Assembly: GCA_937891135.1 (NCBI GenBank)
Contig: CALAFB010000095.1
Coordinates: forward strand, 1-49,527
Length of the DNA stretch: 49,527 bases
Source of the DNA: an uncultured Elusimicrobium sp.
Lineage (GTDB): Bacteria > Elusimicrobiota > Elusimicrobia > Elusimicrobiales > Elusimicrobiaceae
Direction of reading: 5' to 3'
The position numbers and the translations under genes were made by a program. The notes beneath the pieces are model-generated. The model saw only the letters and a list, made by a program, of their open reading frames with translations, was not told the DNA's origin and searched no databases. Positions 7,281 to 16,600 of the stretch are shown one piece after another; the stretch's first letter is position 1; every line of letters starts with the position of its first letter.

Positions 7281-8741
7281 ATGCAATTATTTCACTTCTT
7301 AAAAAATACCCGCGGGGCCATTAAACCCCTAAACGCGCTCTTAATTTCCGGCGCGGCGGGAGCTGTGTTTGCCTACACCGTAGGAACTGTGTCCGATAAT
7401 CAAATAGAGGCGGAACGCCGTGTGCGGACGCTTTCCGGTATTTCGGCTGCGGCACCTCAACAGGGGTTACTCCGCCGGGACGGGAAACTTACTTCTATTA
7501 ACGTAGGAGACGGATTGAACCAATTAGCGACGGCCGAAGAACGCGCCGCTATGCAAGGCAACAATGCACTGGATAAATATGTAGCCAACCAACGTGCATT
7601 AGAAGGTATGGATGCGGCTCTAGGCCGTGCCGCTCAATTTTCAGAAACAGACGGTTTAAATACCGCAAACCGGGATATTTCCCAAATTTCGGGCCAATAT
7701 GTACCAGGTACTTCTGTAGATACCGGGGAAGGCGTATCCGGGGCAGTAACCCGTGCGGGAGAAACTCCCGCGGGGGATGACAAACCCGGTGCTTCCGATA
7801 GACCTTCTTTAGCTCCGGCTGCTATAACGCGTGCATCCGGTAGCCCTTCCGGTTCGTCTGCCGGGGCCGTTTCCGGCGGGATTGTAGGCGGCCCGGGGGC
7901 AGGGGTTAATAATCCCCAAGAAGGGGTGCGTATGTCCGGCGCGATGCCTGGGGGATCTAATATTATTTCCCAACGCGGGTTGGATAAAGGCCCTCTAGGC
8001 AATTCTGGCACGTCATTTGCGCCGGGGTACCGGGATGGCCGGGTTAGATTGGCAAAAAATTCGGGGCGTATGCAGGATGAATTGAAACAAATTAGTAAAT
8101 TCTCTGCAGATGCATTGCGTAGAAATGAAAATCCGGCCAACGTAGTAGGGCAGGCCTATATGAATGCAACACGTTCCGGCGGAGTGGATGTAGAACAACC
8201 CATTACAGAGGATGATACTACATCTTCAGAAGATTTAAAAAACCCGAGTGGACACAAACTAAATGCAATAGGTAACCATTTAGGAAATGAGCAAAATAAG
8301 TTAGAAGCTCGTGAAAAAGCCCAAGCCAAATTGACCCGCCGTTTGCTGTTAACATTGGCTCTTTCATTAGGAATGATGGCAACCGGGATGATTGTATTGC
8401 CCAAATTACATGGTATTTGGAGAGTGGCAGCGGCTGCTGTTATGGTAGGAATTGTCTTTGCAGCGAGTGCGGTGCTATTTAATGCGGCCAACCATTTTAT
8501 CCGGGATTACGGAAAAGGGGGTGGGCTAGGTATGGCCTGGTTGGCAAAAATCTTATCTCCTTTCTTAGTGGCGGGTATGACGTGTGTTGCGGTTGACCCG
8601 AAAGGTTCCTGGAACGCAGTTAAGAAATTATGGGGAAATATTGTAGGCGGATTTAAAAAGATGTTTAATCCCATAAATATTGCCCTGGGTTCCATTAGTA
8701 ATACAATAAAAAATACCTTATTCGGTTCTTTATTTAAATAA
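7281..8741 (+). CDS. Unknown multi-TM protein, Tad-like locus paralogue 2
   Basis: AGGAGG precedes the ATG by six bases. The 486-residue product has an N-terminal hydrophobic segment (about 16-38, LNALLISGAAGAVFAYTVGTVS), a Gly/Ser/Pro-rich disordered region (about 140-250), a helical region with QAYMNATRSGGVDV, and a C-terminal set of three or more transmembrane helices from about 350 (LLLTLALSLGMMATGMIVL, AAAAVMVGIVFAASAVLF, LSPFLVAGMTCVAV). The order of parts matches the 4923 protein, including the N-terminal FH/FKxxxN motif and the AYMN/PYMAN motif. Probably a paralogue in the same membrane assembly. Not recognised beyond that. Confidence 0.7.
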   Translation: MQLFHFLKNTRGAIKPLNALLISGAAGAVFAYTVGTVSDNQIEAERRVRTLSGISAAAPQQGLLRRDGKLTSINVGDGLNQLATAEERAAMQGNNALDKYVANQRALEGMDAALGRAAQFSETDGLNTANRDISQISGQYVPGTSVDTGEGVSGAVTRAGETPAGDDKPGASDRPSLAPAAITRASGSPSGSSAGAVSGGIVGGPGAGVNNPQEGVRMSGAMPGGSNIISQRGLDKGPLGNSGTSFAPGYRDGRVRLAKNSGRMQDELKQISKFSADALRRNENPANVVGQAYMNATRSGGVDVEQPITEDDTTSSEDLKNPSGHKLNAIGNHLGNEQNKLEAREKAQAKLTRRLLLTLALSLGMMATGMIVLPKLHGIWRVAAAAVMVGIVFAASAVLFNAANHFIRDYGKGGGLGMAWLAKILSPFLVAGMTCVAVDPKGSWNAVKKLWGNIVGGFKKMFNPINIALGSISNTIKNTLFGSLFK

Positions 8742-8770
8742 CTATCTTCCCCTTTTAGAGGGGAAGATAG
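8742..8770. repeat. 11-bp perfect palindrome after the 7281 gene
   Basis: CTATCTTCCCC at 8742-8752 pairs with GGGGAAGATAG at 8760-8770 around a 7-base loop. It begins right after the stop codon. There is no following T-tract, so it is more likely an mRNA-stabilising or REP-type hairpin than a terminator. The next gene starts 22 bases later. Confidence 0.6.
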
Positions 8771-8792
8771 TAGGTACATACAAGGGTTTCTT

Positions 8793-11564
8793 ATGCGAGA
8801 AAAAAATAATCTTTCGGACGTTCCGGAAGAAGATTTAAACCAACACGATTCGTTCATCCCTGCTATTGGTGAAAGCGGGCGTATCCGTCCGTTTTCCAAA
8901 TCATCGGAAGAGGATTCGGGCCGGGTTGCGTTCTTGCAGCCGCCTACCTTAACTCGCTTAGATACCGTACAAGATTTAGTGATAGAACGTAAAGCGGAAC
9001 CCAAAAAGACAGAGGATAAGCCTGCTTCGCAAGAAAATTTGCCGCAGGATTTGGCACAACCTGAATTGCCACAACAGGAACCGCAGGAGAAACTCCCGCC
9101 AGAATTGCCGGAGCAAAACTTGCCACAAGAACGGGTGCCCTCTAGGGGGGCTACTGTTCCTTCAAAACCGGCTCCTAAAATACCATTTTGGAAACGGTTA
9201 TTTGGTAAGAAGAAGACAGAGCCGGTTATGCCGAAAGAATCTATTCCTCCGCAAGAAGCTGTCCCGGAACCTGTGTCCCCGGTTGTATCACCGGAGGATG
9301 CGGTAGAGTCAGTTCCCCATCATGTCCCAGAAACAGTAGCGGAGCCGGAGCATATTCATCTTTCGGGGAAGGAGATATTTCCGTTGGAAACTCCGCTTTC
9401 GCAAATGAACGTAACAGATAAAGAACGCTCTGTTTCGCAACCGTCAGCTTCTCCTGCCGAACAGGTAGTACAGGATCCTATGTCGGTTTCTTTAGAGGAT
9501 GTTTCCGCGCATCCTTTTACAGATTCTTCTTTAACAGAAGCCTTACCGCCAACTATATCTCCTGCTGCCGTACAACCGGAGGTGGTTTCAGAACAGCAGC
9601 CGGAAGTAGCTTTGGTATCTGCTTTGGAACAGGATCCTAACTTGGAAACACCTATTCCGCAACAATCTGCACAACCAACGCCCGAAACACCTACTGTAGA
9701 AGTGCCTACGGACGCGGTTCCCCAAACGCCTGTGGTAGAAAAAGTGGCTGTACAGCCGGAGGAAGTTTCTCCGGTAATTCCGCCTATTGCACCACCCACG
9801 GTTCAGGAGTTGGCTCCTATATCGCAAGAACCTTCGCAAGCATCTAAAGAAGAACCGCCACAACAAATGTCGCCACAAACGCCGGAGCAGCCTCCCAAAC
9901 GCAAAAAACGGCATTGGCTTTGGGTGTTGTTAGCCGTATTGATAGTATTTTTTGGAATCATAGGTGGCGTAGTACCGGTGGAAAATATTCCAGTTTTACG
10001 TAGTATTGCACACGCTATGGGGTTTACACCGGATGAAGCAAAGCAGATGTCCTTCTTACGTGCTTTATTAACATGGACGGATAAGACACTTGGCTTAAAC
10101 GGCAAATTGTCGGCGGGCCCCACGCGGGGGGAAAGTGCGTTATTTGCCGGGCGTTTGGGGCGTACAGCCGGGGGTACGGAGGCAGATGTGCCGGAATCGT
10201 CCCAGCAAAATCAAATGACTCGCCAAACAGGTAAAACCAGTTTATTTGATATGCGTGCGCTAAATGAATTGCAACGGCAAAAAGGTCGTCCTTTAGATCA
10301 AATTGCCGGAACGGTGCTGTTGCAACCTGGTCAAAAAGCGGATACCCGCGCTGCGATGCGTGATACGAATGTGAATGTCCAAACCGAAGCCAACCGTGAT
10401 AAAAGTGAAGTATATTTTGGGAGTGATGCATCTGCTACCAACCGGGAATTTTATGACGGGTATGATTCTGTCAAAACCCTTAAAAAAATTGCCAATCCGC
10501 ACATTGCAGACGGACAAGCCATTGATTGGCTCATGCAAATGACTTCACGCATGATGAAAGCAGATACCGGGCTTGTTAGTATGGATAAAGAATTGGGTAC
10601 TTCTGTGGTAGGATGGCAAACGAATACGCAGGATGTAGGGGAGCATAAAGCCCAAAAAGATTTGTATCACGCTTGGATTACCAGCCGGATGTCTAACTAT
10701 ACTACAAGTATTATGCTTAAAAAGACATTAGCAGATTCTAGTTTCTTAAATGCGGCTATTCCTACGCAAGCGTCAGATTCGTTAATCTTTGGCGGAGTGC
10801 GTATTGATACCGATTCGTTAGACAGCGATCAAGAAGGCTGGAAAGAATACCTGGAATGGGAACGCAAGTGTAAAGAAGAACTTATGGGAGCCGCTGGTGG
10901 CGGAAAAATGGTAGAAGGCGCAGTAAAAGTATTTAATAATTTATTTGAGGAAACAAATTTTTCCGGTAATCCTACTCCGCCCAATGTCAATTTCCCTTCT
11001 TCTTGTCAAGAAATTGTGGCTCATCCTGCGTATACAGGAAGTAAGTTTGAAGACACCATGAAAAGTATTCGTAATGCCTGCTATGATATGCAAAAAGGGT
11101 ATGAACGGTTGGTAGACCGTTGTAATATGGCAGTTAATTTAAAAGGCCGGTGTGATAATTATCGGGATGTACGTACTTATTATCAATCCCGGTATGATGA
11201 TTTTTTCACGTATTGTAAAAATAAATATTGTGAGGACCAAAAACAAGATTATTTACATAATGGTGGCGTAGAGGCAGATTGGGATTGTGCTACCAAAGCT
11301 CCAAAACCGTTACAACAATGGGCTACCGATAAAGGGGAATCCTATAAAGAATCTTGTAATAACGGAAGTTGTTTTCAAACTCAATCCACATCGGATGTAA
11401 TTAAGAGCGACTTAGGTGCCACATCAGATTATTTCCCGCAAATTACTAAGGGAAATAAAACGGAAGGAAGTAACGAGGCCCAGGAATATGAAAAAGCAAC
11501 AGAGAATGTAAAAACATCTATTATAGAAGGTTTTCAACAAAATTCGGTACGTAAAAATTTATAA
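8793..11564 (+). CDS. Unknown large protein with Pro/Glu-rich cytoplasmic arm and Cys-containing ectodomain
   Basis: This 923-residue protein has ~370 N-terminal residues dominated by Pro, Glu, Gln and Val (PQEPQEKLPPELPEQNLP-type runs), a basic stop-transfer KRKKRHW at about 370, one transmembrane helix at about 375-393 (LWVLLAVLIVFFGIIGGVV), and ~530 residues that are probably periplasmic with many Cys after about 690. The Pro/Glu-rich arm before a single helix resembles TonB-like or FtsN-like bitopic proteins but in reversed proportion; no motif confirms either. It lies 51 bases after the 7281 gene in the same direction. Function unknown; probably a component of the same envelope machine. 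Confidence 0.7.
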   Translation: MREKNNLSDVPEEDLNQHDSFIPAIGESGRIRPFSKSSEEDSGRVAFLQPPTLTRLDTVQDLVIERKAEPKKTEDKPASQENLPQDLAQPELPQQEPQEKLPPELPEQNLPQERVPSRGATVPSKPAPKIPFWKRLFGKKKTEPVMPKESIPPQEAVPEPVSPVVSPEDAVESVPHHVPETVAEPEHIHLSGKEIFPLETPLSQMNVTDKERSVSQPSASPAEQVVQDPMSVSLEDVSAHPFTDSSLTEALPPTISPAAVQPEVVSEQQPEVALVSALEQDPNLETPIPQQSAQPTPETPTVEVPTDAVPQTPVVEKVAVQPEEVSPVIPPIAPPTVQELAPISQEPSQASKEEPPQQMSPQTPEQPPKRKKRHWLWVLLAVLIVFFGIIGGVVPVENIPVLRSIAHAMGFTPDEAKQMSFLRALLTWTDKTLGLNGKLSAGPTRGESALFAGRLGRTAGGTEADVPESSQQNQMTRQTGKTSLFDMRALNELQRQKGRPLDQIAGTVLLQPGQKADTRAAMRDTNVNVQTEANRDKSEVYFGSDASATNREFYDGYDSVKTLKKIANPHIADGQAIDWLMQMTSRMMKADTGLVSMDKELGTSVVGWQTNTQDVGEHKAQKDLYHAWITSRMSNYTTSIMLKKTLADSSFLNAAIPTQASDSLIFGGVRIDTDSLDSDQEGWKEYLEWERKCKEELMGAAGGGKMVEGAVKVFNNLFEETNFSGNPTPPNVNFPSSCQEIVAHPAYTGSKFEDTMKSIRNACYDMQKGYERLVDRCNMAVNLKGRCDNYRDVRTYYQSRYDDFFTYCKNKYCEDQKQDYLHNGGVEADWDCATKAPKPLQQWATDKGESYKESCNNGSCFQTQSTSDVIKSDLGATSDYFPQITKGNKTEGSNEAQEYEKATENVKTSIIEGFQQNSVRKNL

Positions 11565-11636
11565 TTCCTTCTTACGAGGGGGAAATTGTACCGGGCTTTG
11601 TTTGGCATTATCTGAAAACTTCTTTAAAAAAGGGGC

Positions 11637-11664
11637 TTGAAAAAATGAGAAATAGTTGTATAAT
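11637..11664 (+). promoter_or_regulatory. Promoter for the 11843 gene
   Basis: TTGAAA at 11637-11642 and TATAAT at 11659-11664 are separated by 16 bases. Transcription from about 11671 would give a leader of ~170 bases, so the largest protein of the locus has its own controllable transcript. Confidence 0.7.
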
Positions 11665-11687
11665 AAAAGTAAGAGGTACTAAATTTA

Positions 11688-11820
11688 GTTGTTACAGAAT
11701 GGGTAACCAGTTCTGAACAACCTGTATTTTATTGATGTATCCCTGTACGGACTTGTAATAGCCAGTCCGTCGTAAAATAAAAACTCGTGCGGGTTGTGTA
11801 ATACTTACCCGCCGCGTAAG
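11688..11820 (+). promoter_or_regulatory. Structured 5' leader with three hairpins
   Basis: Three inverted repeats lie in the leader: 11688-11699 with 11710-11721 (GTTGTT...AACAAC), ACGGACT 11747-11753 with AGTCCGT 11764-11770, and GCGGGT 11789-11794 with ACCCGC 11807-11812. The last can be replaced by CTTAC...GTAAG spanning 11804-11820, which uses overlapping bases. Mutually exclusive stems just before the AAGGAGG site (11830-11836) are the pattern of a translational switch. No known riboswitch is recognised. Confidence 0.45.
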
Positions 11821-11842
11821 AACAGTTTTTAAGGAGGCCCTT

Positions 11843-14800
11843 ATGCCCGAGGAAAAGAAAGAGAAGTTCACTTTTAGTGATAAGATTAAAGCCAGTAAAT
11901 CGGCTGGTTCCAAATCTTTCACTAAACCTGTTTCCAAAATTGGAAAAGACGGCAAACCGAAGCAAACGCTTTTTGAGCGTACCCGCCGGGATGCCCCGTT
12001 CTTTATTGCTGCGTTGGTAGCATTGTTACTGTTACCGTTTTTGTATAAATACAGCGGTTCATCCAGCGAAGAAGAATTGTTAGTTCCTGTGAGTGGAGAA
12101 AGTATCTTTAATCCGGACCAGTTTGGTTTTGATACGGCTTATGCGGAAGATCCGGACGGGCAAATTGCCCAACTTTCAGGGCGAGATTCGCTGTCGCTTA
12201 TTCGCGGTTTTGGTTCCGGGGACGAAGATAACTTCGGCCGGGATGATTTGGATTTTGATGCTTCTTCTAGTGCGGCAGATTATGGGTATGATGCCAATGC
12301 GGACGGCAAATATGCCGCTGCACATCATGAATCGTCCGATATGGATATTGAGGATAATACCACCAATATTTATAAACGGCGCGCTAAAAAAGCAACCCGT
12401 GCGGCATTTCGCCGGGCAGCTACCAAAATCGGTAGTTTAAATCCGGCGGCGATGCGTCGTCCGGGCGGAGCGGGCTTAAATGTAAAAAACTGGGGCGGCG
12501 GTATAAAAACGGCAGCCCAAAAAGTAAAACCTTCTACGCCGGCCCAAGCACCTAAACCGGTGTCGTTACAACCGTTGCGGGCGAAATCGGGCCGTTCGTC
12601 GTTTGGCGGTACGGGCAAAGCCGGGCGCGCTTCGCGGGATGCTTTAGGGAAAGCAGATGCACGCCAAGCGTTGCGGGATGCAAACGTCAAACCCGTAGAT
12701 CCTACGCGCGTAGGCGGGTTAGATATGTTCTCTATGGGTCCGGGCGGCGGGAATGGCCGTTTGGAACGGAACATTAACATTGGCAAAGGCCAGGAACCCT
12801 GGTGGTGGGACATGATGAAAACCCGCATGCAGAAAGAGTGGGAAAAACGCTTTGAACGCAAGTGGAAATGGATTGACTGGGCCGATGAAATTGCCATGAA
12901 CATTTTAAAGGGGCTTATTAACTGTATTCTGACCGGGGATTCTGACGGTGATGTAGACCATTTTCTCGGAGATATCAGTGTCGGCGGTAGTGATACTGGT
13001 AAAAAAGAATGTTGTGGGTATAATGAAAAGAAATGGGCTGAGAAATATCCAGGAGGACATCCTGCCTTTACAAAAACAGGGTGTGATGCGGTAAAAAAAG
13101 AAATTGCCGCTAAGGAAGGTAACCCGGGTTGTGGTTGGGTAGATAAAACACATGCCAGCGTATCTGCGCGCGGACCTATTTCACAGCGTTTATGCTGTTT
13201 AGGTTTCTGCGGAGCCGGGATTTATGCCGCCGGAGATGCGGACTTAAAAGAAGGATTTGGTGACTTAGAATGTGCCTCTTTAGACAGACACCATTATAGT
13301 CTCCACCCGCAAGGCAAAGCCCGCAAGTGGAATGTATATCACTATATTGTGGCGCGTAATTATGTGCTGGTTAGTTTGGGGGCAATGCACTCAAGCGAAA
13401 AGATCAAAGATCCCGGGAAGAATTTGCAATATCAACTGCAATTATGTTCCGTGCATGGCAATAACTTAAAAATGGACCGGAGTTCTTCTGGTTCGTTGGC
13501 TGTAAAATATAACTTAAGTCCGGAAGATGAGGCTTATTTGCGGCAGTTAGAACTGGATGGACAAGATCCCGAAAATGGAAATAAAGTGCCGGACCAGGTC
13601 CGCCAGGAAATGAAAAAATATGCTATGGAGCATAAAGGTTCGCTCTATAAGGACAATAATCATCAGCTCTATCTGTCCGAATCTATTGATCCGGAATCGT
13701 TAGATGATGCTTGTGTGATTTATGTAGCACACGGTAAAGAATTAGATTGGGAAACCGGTTTCAAGCCACAAATGATTAACTTGTTGGCCGGTTTAATTGT
13801 AGACGGAGTGAAAAAAGGACAATTGCATGTAGAAGGAATTACTAGCAATGCCAGTACTTCGGACGTCAAGGTGCGTAATGCTGCTGAGCACGCCTTTAAC
13901 CAATTGGATTTGATGTTTATCCAAGGGATGGCGTCTAAGAAAAAATTAGGCAAAGGCACTATCTATTCTTCCGGTCATCGGTTTGACGAAGAAACCATGA
14001 TGTTGCCGATGCCGTATTGGCAGTTCTATGCTGCGTATTTGTCACGTTATGGTTCTACGTTGCATGACGGTTCCCGTAAACAAGTATCCAAACGGAAAGA
14101 ACGTACGGAAGGGGTGGATACGGTATATGGAGCGAAGTGCTATTTTGAAACTAGCTTAGGGCTGTCTTGTAAAGATGATACCGAACCGCCGCAGGCAACC
14201 GTAGTGTTTAAACCGAGTTACAAAGGCGGCCAGGCCATTCGTTTAGATCAAGAAGTAAATAACGTAGTGGTAACAGCACAATACAAACCGTTAAACGGAG
14301 ACGCTGGTGCGGAACTAAATATGCATGACGGTATTCATGTAGATTTAGTGGGAGACCGTACCTTGCTCTATACCTTAGACTTAACCAAAGTTAAGGATAA
14401 AGACGGTAAGAGTACGCCTATGAACGAAACAAAGGAGGGGTTTAACATCGTATGGAAAGTAGACCGTGGTGCGTCCACCCAAGACCAAGCACATAGTGCA
14501 CGTCAAAACGGGATTTCTCCATTAACGGCTACATGTACGTATAACCTGTATGGAGACGTGCCTACGCCGCCGGTACAGCAAAAACAGTGCCAAAGTGCGC
14601 AGGAAAGCCCCAAGTGCTGTGATGAAATTATGGGCAATCGGCCGCACAAATGGGATCCATCTAAACCTGTTGGTAGCCAGTGTGTGGAAGTGAAGGACGA
14701 ATGTCCGCAAGGCAAGGACACTAACGAAAAATGCTGTAAGGATAAAGGGGGGGCGGATTATGTGTTTGATCCGAATCATAACCCGAAGTGTTACTTGCCG

Positions 14801-15922
14801 GAAAACATTCAGTTAACCCGCTTGGCCCCGGTATTATCTTGGGTACCTTCTACGGGCAAGACGGACTGCCGCAAACAAGCTGGGAATGATGTTAATCCAA
14901 CAGAAAGCACATTTGCGGACTGTACGATAAAAATTCCAGGTGTGGTAAAAGACCAAAATCAGCATTGTGGTTCCCAAACCCCGATGATGATGGACTCTGA
15001 AGCGGCGGCTAAGTTTGTCAAAGACGTAGTAGTTGCGTATAACAACAATTTGCCAAAAGGAGCCAAAAAACTGAGCGATAAGTTCTATGGGAATACCTAT
15101 CCTACAGACGGGGAATTTGTGGATGCATTGTTTATTGCGGCTAAGAATAGTAGTATAGCGGGTATGCCGCAACAAGTACCGGCTGCTGCTGTGTGTGAAT
15201 TAGGGCGTGATATGGTGCGTATGTCCCGCGATAAACACACCAAAGAAATGCAAGTGGCCAGCCCATTGGATACACCGTATGGGTCCGACGGTGCTTGGAA
15301 GGAGAGCAATACGGTGTTTCATAATGAGTTGGGTGCGTTCTTAGCCTATATTCACTTGGAATCACTCTTCTACCCACAAAAATTCTTTGGTAGTATGCAG
15401 CAGTGTGACTACCGTTTCCAGGTAACGGGAGAAGGAAGCTGCCAACCTCGGGTAAACTGGTCCCAAGAGCAATGTAAATATACGGGTAACCAAAAGTGTA
15501 AGGAATACCATCACAATAACTATAATAACATTCCTTCGCAAGGGGCCCAAGCTATGGCAGCCTATCCGCCCAGTTTAGCACCTATCCAAACCAAGGGAGC
15601 TTATTTGCTCAAAGGGTTAGTAAGTGGAAAAACTTTCCCGCAAGTAGGCAGCTCGGGTGGGTCCACCAAAGGCAAACAGTACATTAACAACATTACGTTG
15701 TTACTGCGCGAAGCCAATGGTTTTGAAGCATGGCAGGGTAAAGCCTGCGTGGCTTATGAAGGTACTTCCAATATGTTACAAGTATCGGATGTACTGAAAT
15801 ATGTGGAGACAGCCTGTTCCGTAGGGTTAGACTTTAAACCTTCCGGAAGTCCCGGTAGCCGCGGTGGTACTAGCCACGCACCTGGTGCACCTGGGTCCGA
15901 TACAGGTACTCCTGGCAGATAA
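11843..15922 (+). CDS. Giant Cys-rich membrane-anchored protein (1359 aa), Tad-like locus
   Basis: This is the largest protein in the window and is not recognised. A basic Lys-rich N-terminus of ~50 residues leads to one transmembrane helix at about 52-69 (FFIAALVALLLLPFLYKYSG). Residues ~70-180 are acidic, ~180-310 basic and Gly-rich with a GRASRDALGKADARQALR helix. From ~340 onward there are many Cys in pairs (KKECCGY, RLCCLGFC, SPKCCDE, NEKCCKDKGG), implying an oxidising extracytoplasmic fold. Residues ~785-880 look beta-rich and Ig-like. The last 30 residues are Gly/Ser/Pro. An AAGGAGG site sets the start, and a strong terminator follows. It could be a large surface or pilus-tip-like protein; that is inference from size, Cys content and context. 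Confidence 0.72.
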   Translation: MPEEKKEKFTFSDKIKASKSAGSKSFTKPVSKIGKDGKPKQTLFERTRRDAPFFIAALVALLLLPFLYKYSGSSSEEELLVPVSGESIFNPDQFGFDTAYAEDPDGQIAQLSGRDSLSLIRGFGSGDEDNFGRDDLDFDASSSAADYGYDANADGKYAAAHHESSDMDIEDNTTNIYKRRAKKATRAAFRRAATKIGSLNPAAMRRPGGAGLNVKNWGGGIKTAAQKVKPSTPAQAPKPVSLQPLRAKSGRSSFGGTGKAGRASRDALGKADARQALRDANVKPVDPTRVGGLDMFSMGPGGGNGRLERNINIGKGQEPWWWDMMKTRMQKEWEKRFERKWKWIDWADEIAMNILKGLINCILTGDSDGDVDHFLGDISVGGSDTGKKECCGYNEKKWAEKYPGGHPAFTKTGCDAVKKEIAAKEGNPGCGWVDKTHASVSARGPISQRLCCLGFCGAGIYAAGDADLKEGFGDLECASLDRHHYSLHPQGKARKWNVYHYIVARNYVLVSLGAMHSSEKIKDPGKNLQYQLQLCSVHGNNLKMDRSSSGSLAVKYNLSPEDEAYLRQLELDGQDPENGNKVPDQVRQEMKKYAMEHKGSLYKDNNHQLYLSESIDPESLDDACVIYVAHGKELDWETGFKPQMINLLAGLIVDGVKKGQLHVEGITSNASTSDVKVRNAAEHAFNQLDLMFIQGMASKKKLGKGTIYSSGHRFDEETMMLPMPYWQFYAAYLSRYGSTLHDGSRKQVSKRKERTEGVDTVYGAKCYFETSLGLSCKDDTEPPQATVVFKPSYKGGQAIRLDQEVNNVVVTAQYKPLNGDAGAELNMHDGIHVDLVGDRTLLYTLDLTKVKDKDGKSTPMNETKEGFNIVWKVDRGASTQDQAHSARQNGISPLTATCTYNLYGDVPTPPVQQKQCQSAQESPKCCDEIMGNRPHKWDPSKPVGSQCVEVKDECPQGKDTNEKCCKDKGGADYVFDPNHNPKCYLPENIQLTRLAPVLSWVPSTGKTDCRKQAGNDVNPTESTFADCTIKIPGVVKDQNQHCGSQTPMMMDSEAAAKFVKDVVVAYNNNLPKGAKKLSDKFYGNTYPTDGEFVDALFIAAKNSSIAGMPQQVPAAAVCELGRDMVRMSRDKHTKEMQVASPLDTPYGSDGAWKESNTVFHNELGAFLAYIHLESLFYPQKFFGSMQQCDYRFQVTGEGSCQPRVNWSQEQCKYTGNQKCKEYHHNNYNNIPSQGAQAMAAYPPSLAPIQTKGAYLLKGLVSGKTFPQVGSSGGSTKGKQYINNITLLLREANGFEAWQGKACVAYEGTSNMLQVSDVLKYVETACSVGLDFKPSGSPGSRGGTSHAPGAPGSDTGTPGR

Positions 15923-15949
15923 GATAATGGATTCGTAAGGATTTACTAA

Positions 15950-15979
15950 GGGGCAAACGAAAGTTTGCCCCGGGTTTTT
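15950..15979 (+). terminator. Rho-independent terminator of the envelope locus
   Basis: GGGGCAAAC at 15950-15958 pairs with GTTTGCCCC at 15963-15971 around a GAAA tetraloop, followed by a GGGTTTTTC tract. It closes the locus that began upstream of the window. Confidence 0.92.
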
Positions 15980-16002
15980 CTATATGGGGGGTTGCTTTCA
16001 TT

Positions 16003-16047
16003 TTGCTATCATATAGATAAGCAAGGCACTTTTTTATTTGTTATACT
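16003..16047 (+). promoter_or_regulatory. Promoter region of ORF6N gene, probable leaderless start
   Basis: TATACT at 16042-16047 ends exactly 6 bases before the ATG at 16054, so the transcript would start at or next to the A of ATG. No Shine-Dalgarno is present. An imperfect palindrome, TTGCTATC 16003-16010 and GATAAGCAA 16016-16024, lies where a -35 region or operator would be. Confidence 0.55.
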
Positions 16048-16053
16048 AAAAAT

Positions 16054-16587
16054 ATGAAAGACATCTCTAATCCGATTGAATCAAAAATTTTCACCATCCG
16101 CCATATGCGGGTCATGTTAGATAGCGACCTTGCGGCTTTGTACCAAGTACCTACTAAAGTATTAAACCAGGCCGTCAAACGTAATATGAAACGTTTTCCG
16201 GAAGATTTTATGTTCCGGCTAACCAAAGAAGAGTGGCAAAACTTAAGGTCACAATTTGTGACCTTTAAGTCCGATGTTCGTAAATATCCTCCCTATGCTT
16301 TTACGGAACAAGGCGTGGCCATGCTTTCTAGTGTGCTTAAGAGTGAGGTGGCTGTGGCCGTCAATATTCAAATTATGCGGGCGTTTGTGCGGATGCGTCA
16401 ACTGGCATTGGAAAAATCCAAACAAATAGATGTGATTACCTTAAAAGAAGCCCTTTTGTTACATATCCATAATACTAAAAAACAGTTTAAGCAAACCCAG
16501 TTACAAATAAACAGTATTGTGGAAATTATTAACGAAATGTTGGAGCAAGATAAGCCGAAAACTACCCGTAAAATTGGATTTAAATAG
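16054..16587 (+). CDS. ORF6N-domain DNA-binding protein
   Basis: The N-terminal ~90 residues (IFTIRHMRVMLDSDLAALYQV, then VLNQAVKRNMKRFPEDFMFRLTKEEW and YAFTEQGVAMLSSVL) match the ORF6N domain, a small DNA-binding fold common in phage antirepressor-like proteins and in stand-alone bacterial copies. The C-terminal part (~115-165) is a helical coiled-coil region. At 177 residues it is complete for the stand-alone type. It stands alone between a terminator and a TPR gene, with no other phage genes nearby. Likely a regulator of horizontal origin; its target is unknown. The upstream palindrome could be its own operator. Confidence 0.85.
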   Translation: MKDISNPIESKIFTIRHMRVMLDSDLAALYQVPTKVLNQAVKRNMKRFPEDFMFRLTKEEWQNLRSQFVTFKSDVRKYPPYAFTEQGVAMLSSVLKSEVAVAVNIQIMRAFVRMRQLALEKSKQIDVITLKEALLLHIHNTKKQFKQTQLQINSIVEIINEMLEQDKPKTTRKIGFK

Positions 16588-16600
16588 AGCATAGGTTGCT

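Noticed and set aside
16054..16587. Prophage remnant around the ORF6N gene
   Set aside because: No integrase, capsid, tail or lysis genes flank it; neighbours are housekeeping genes.
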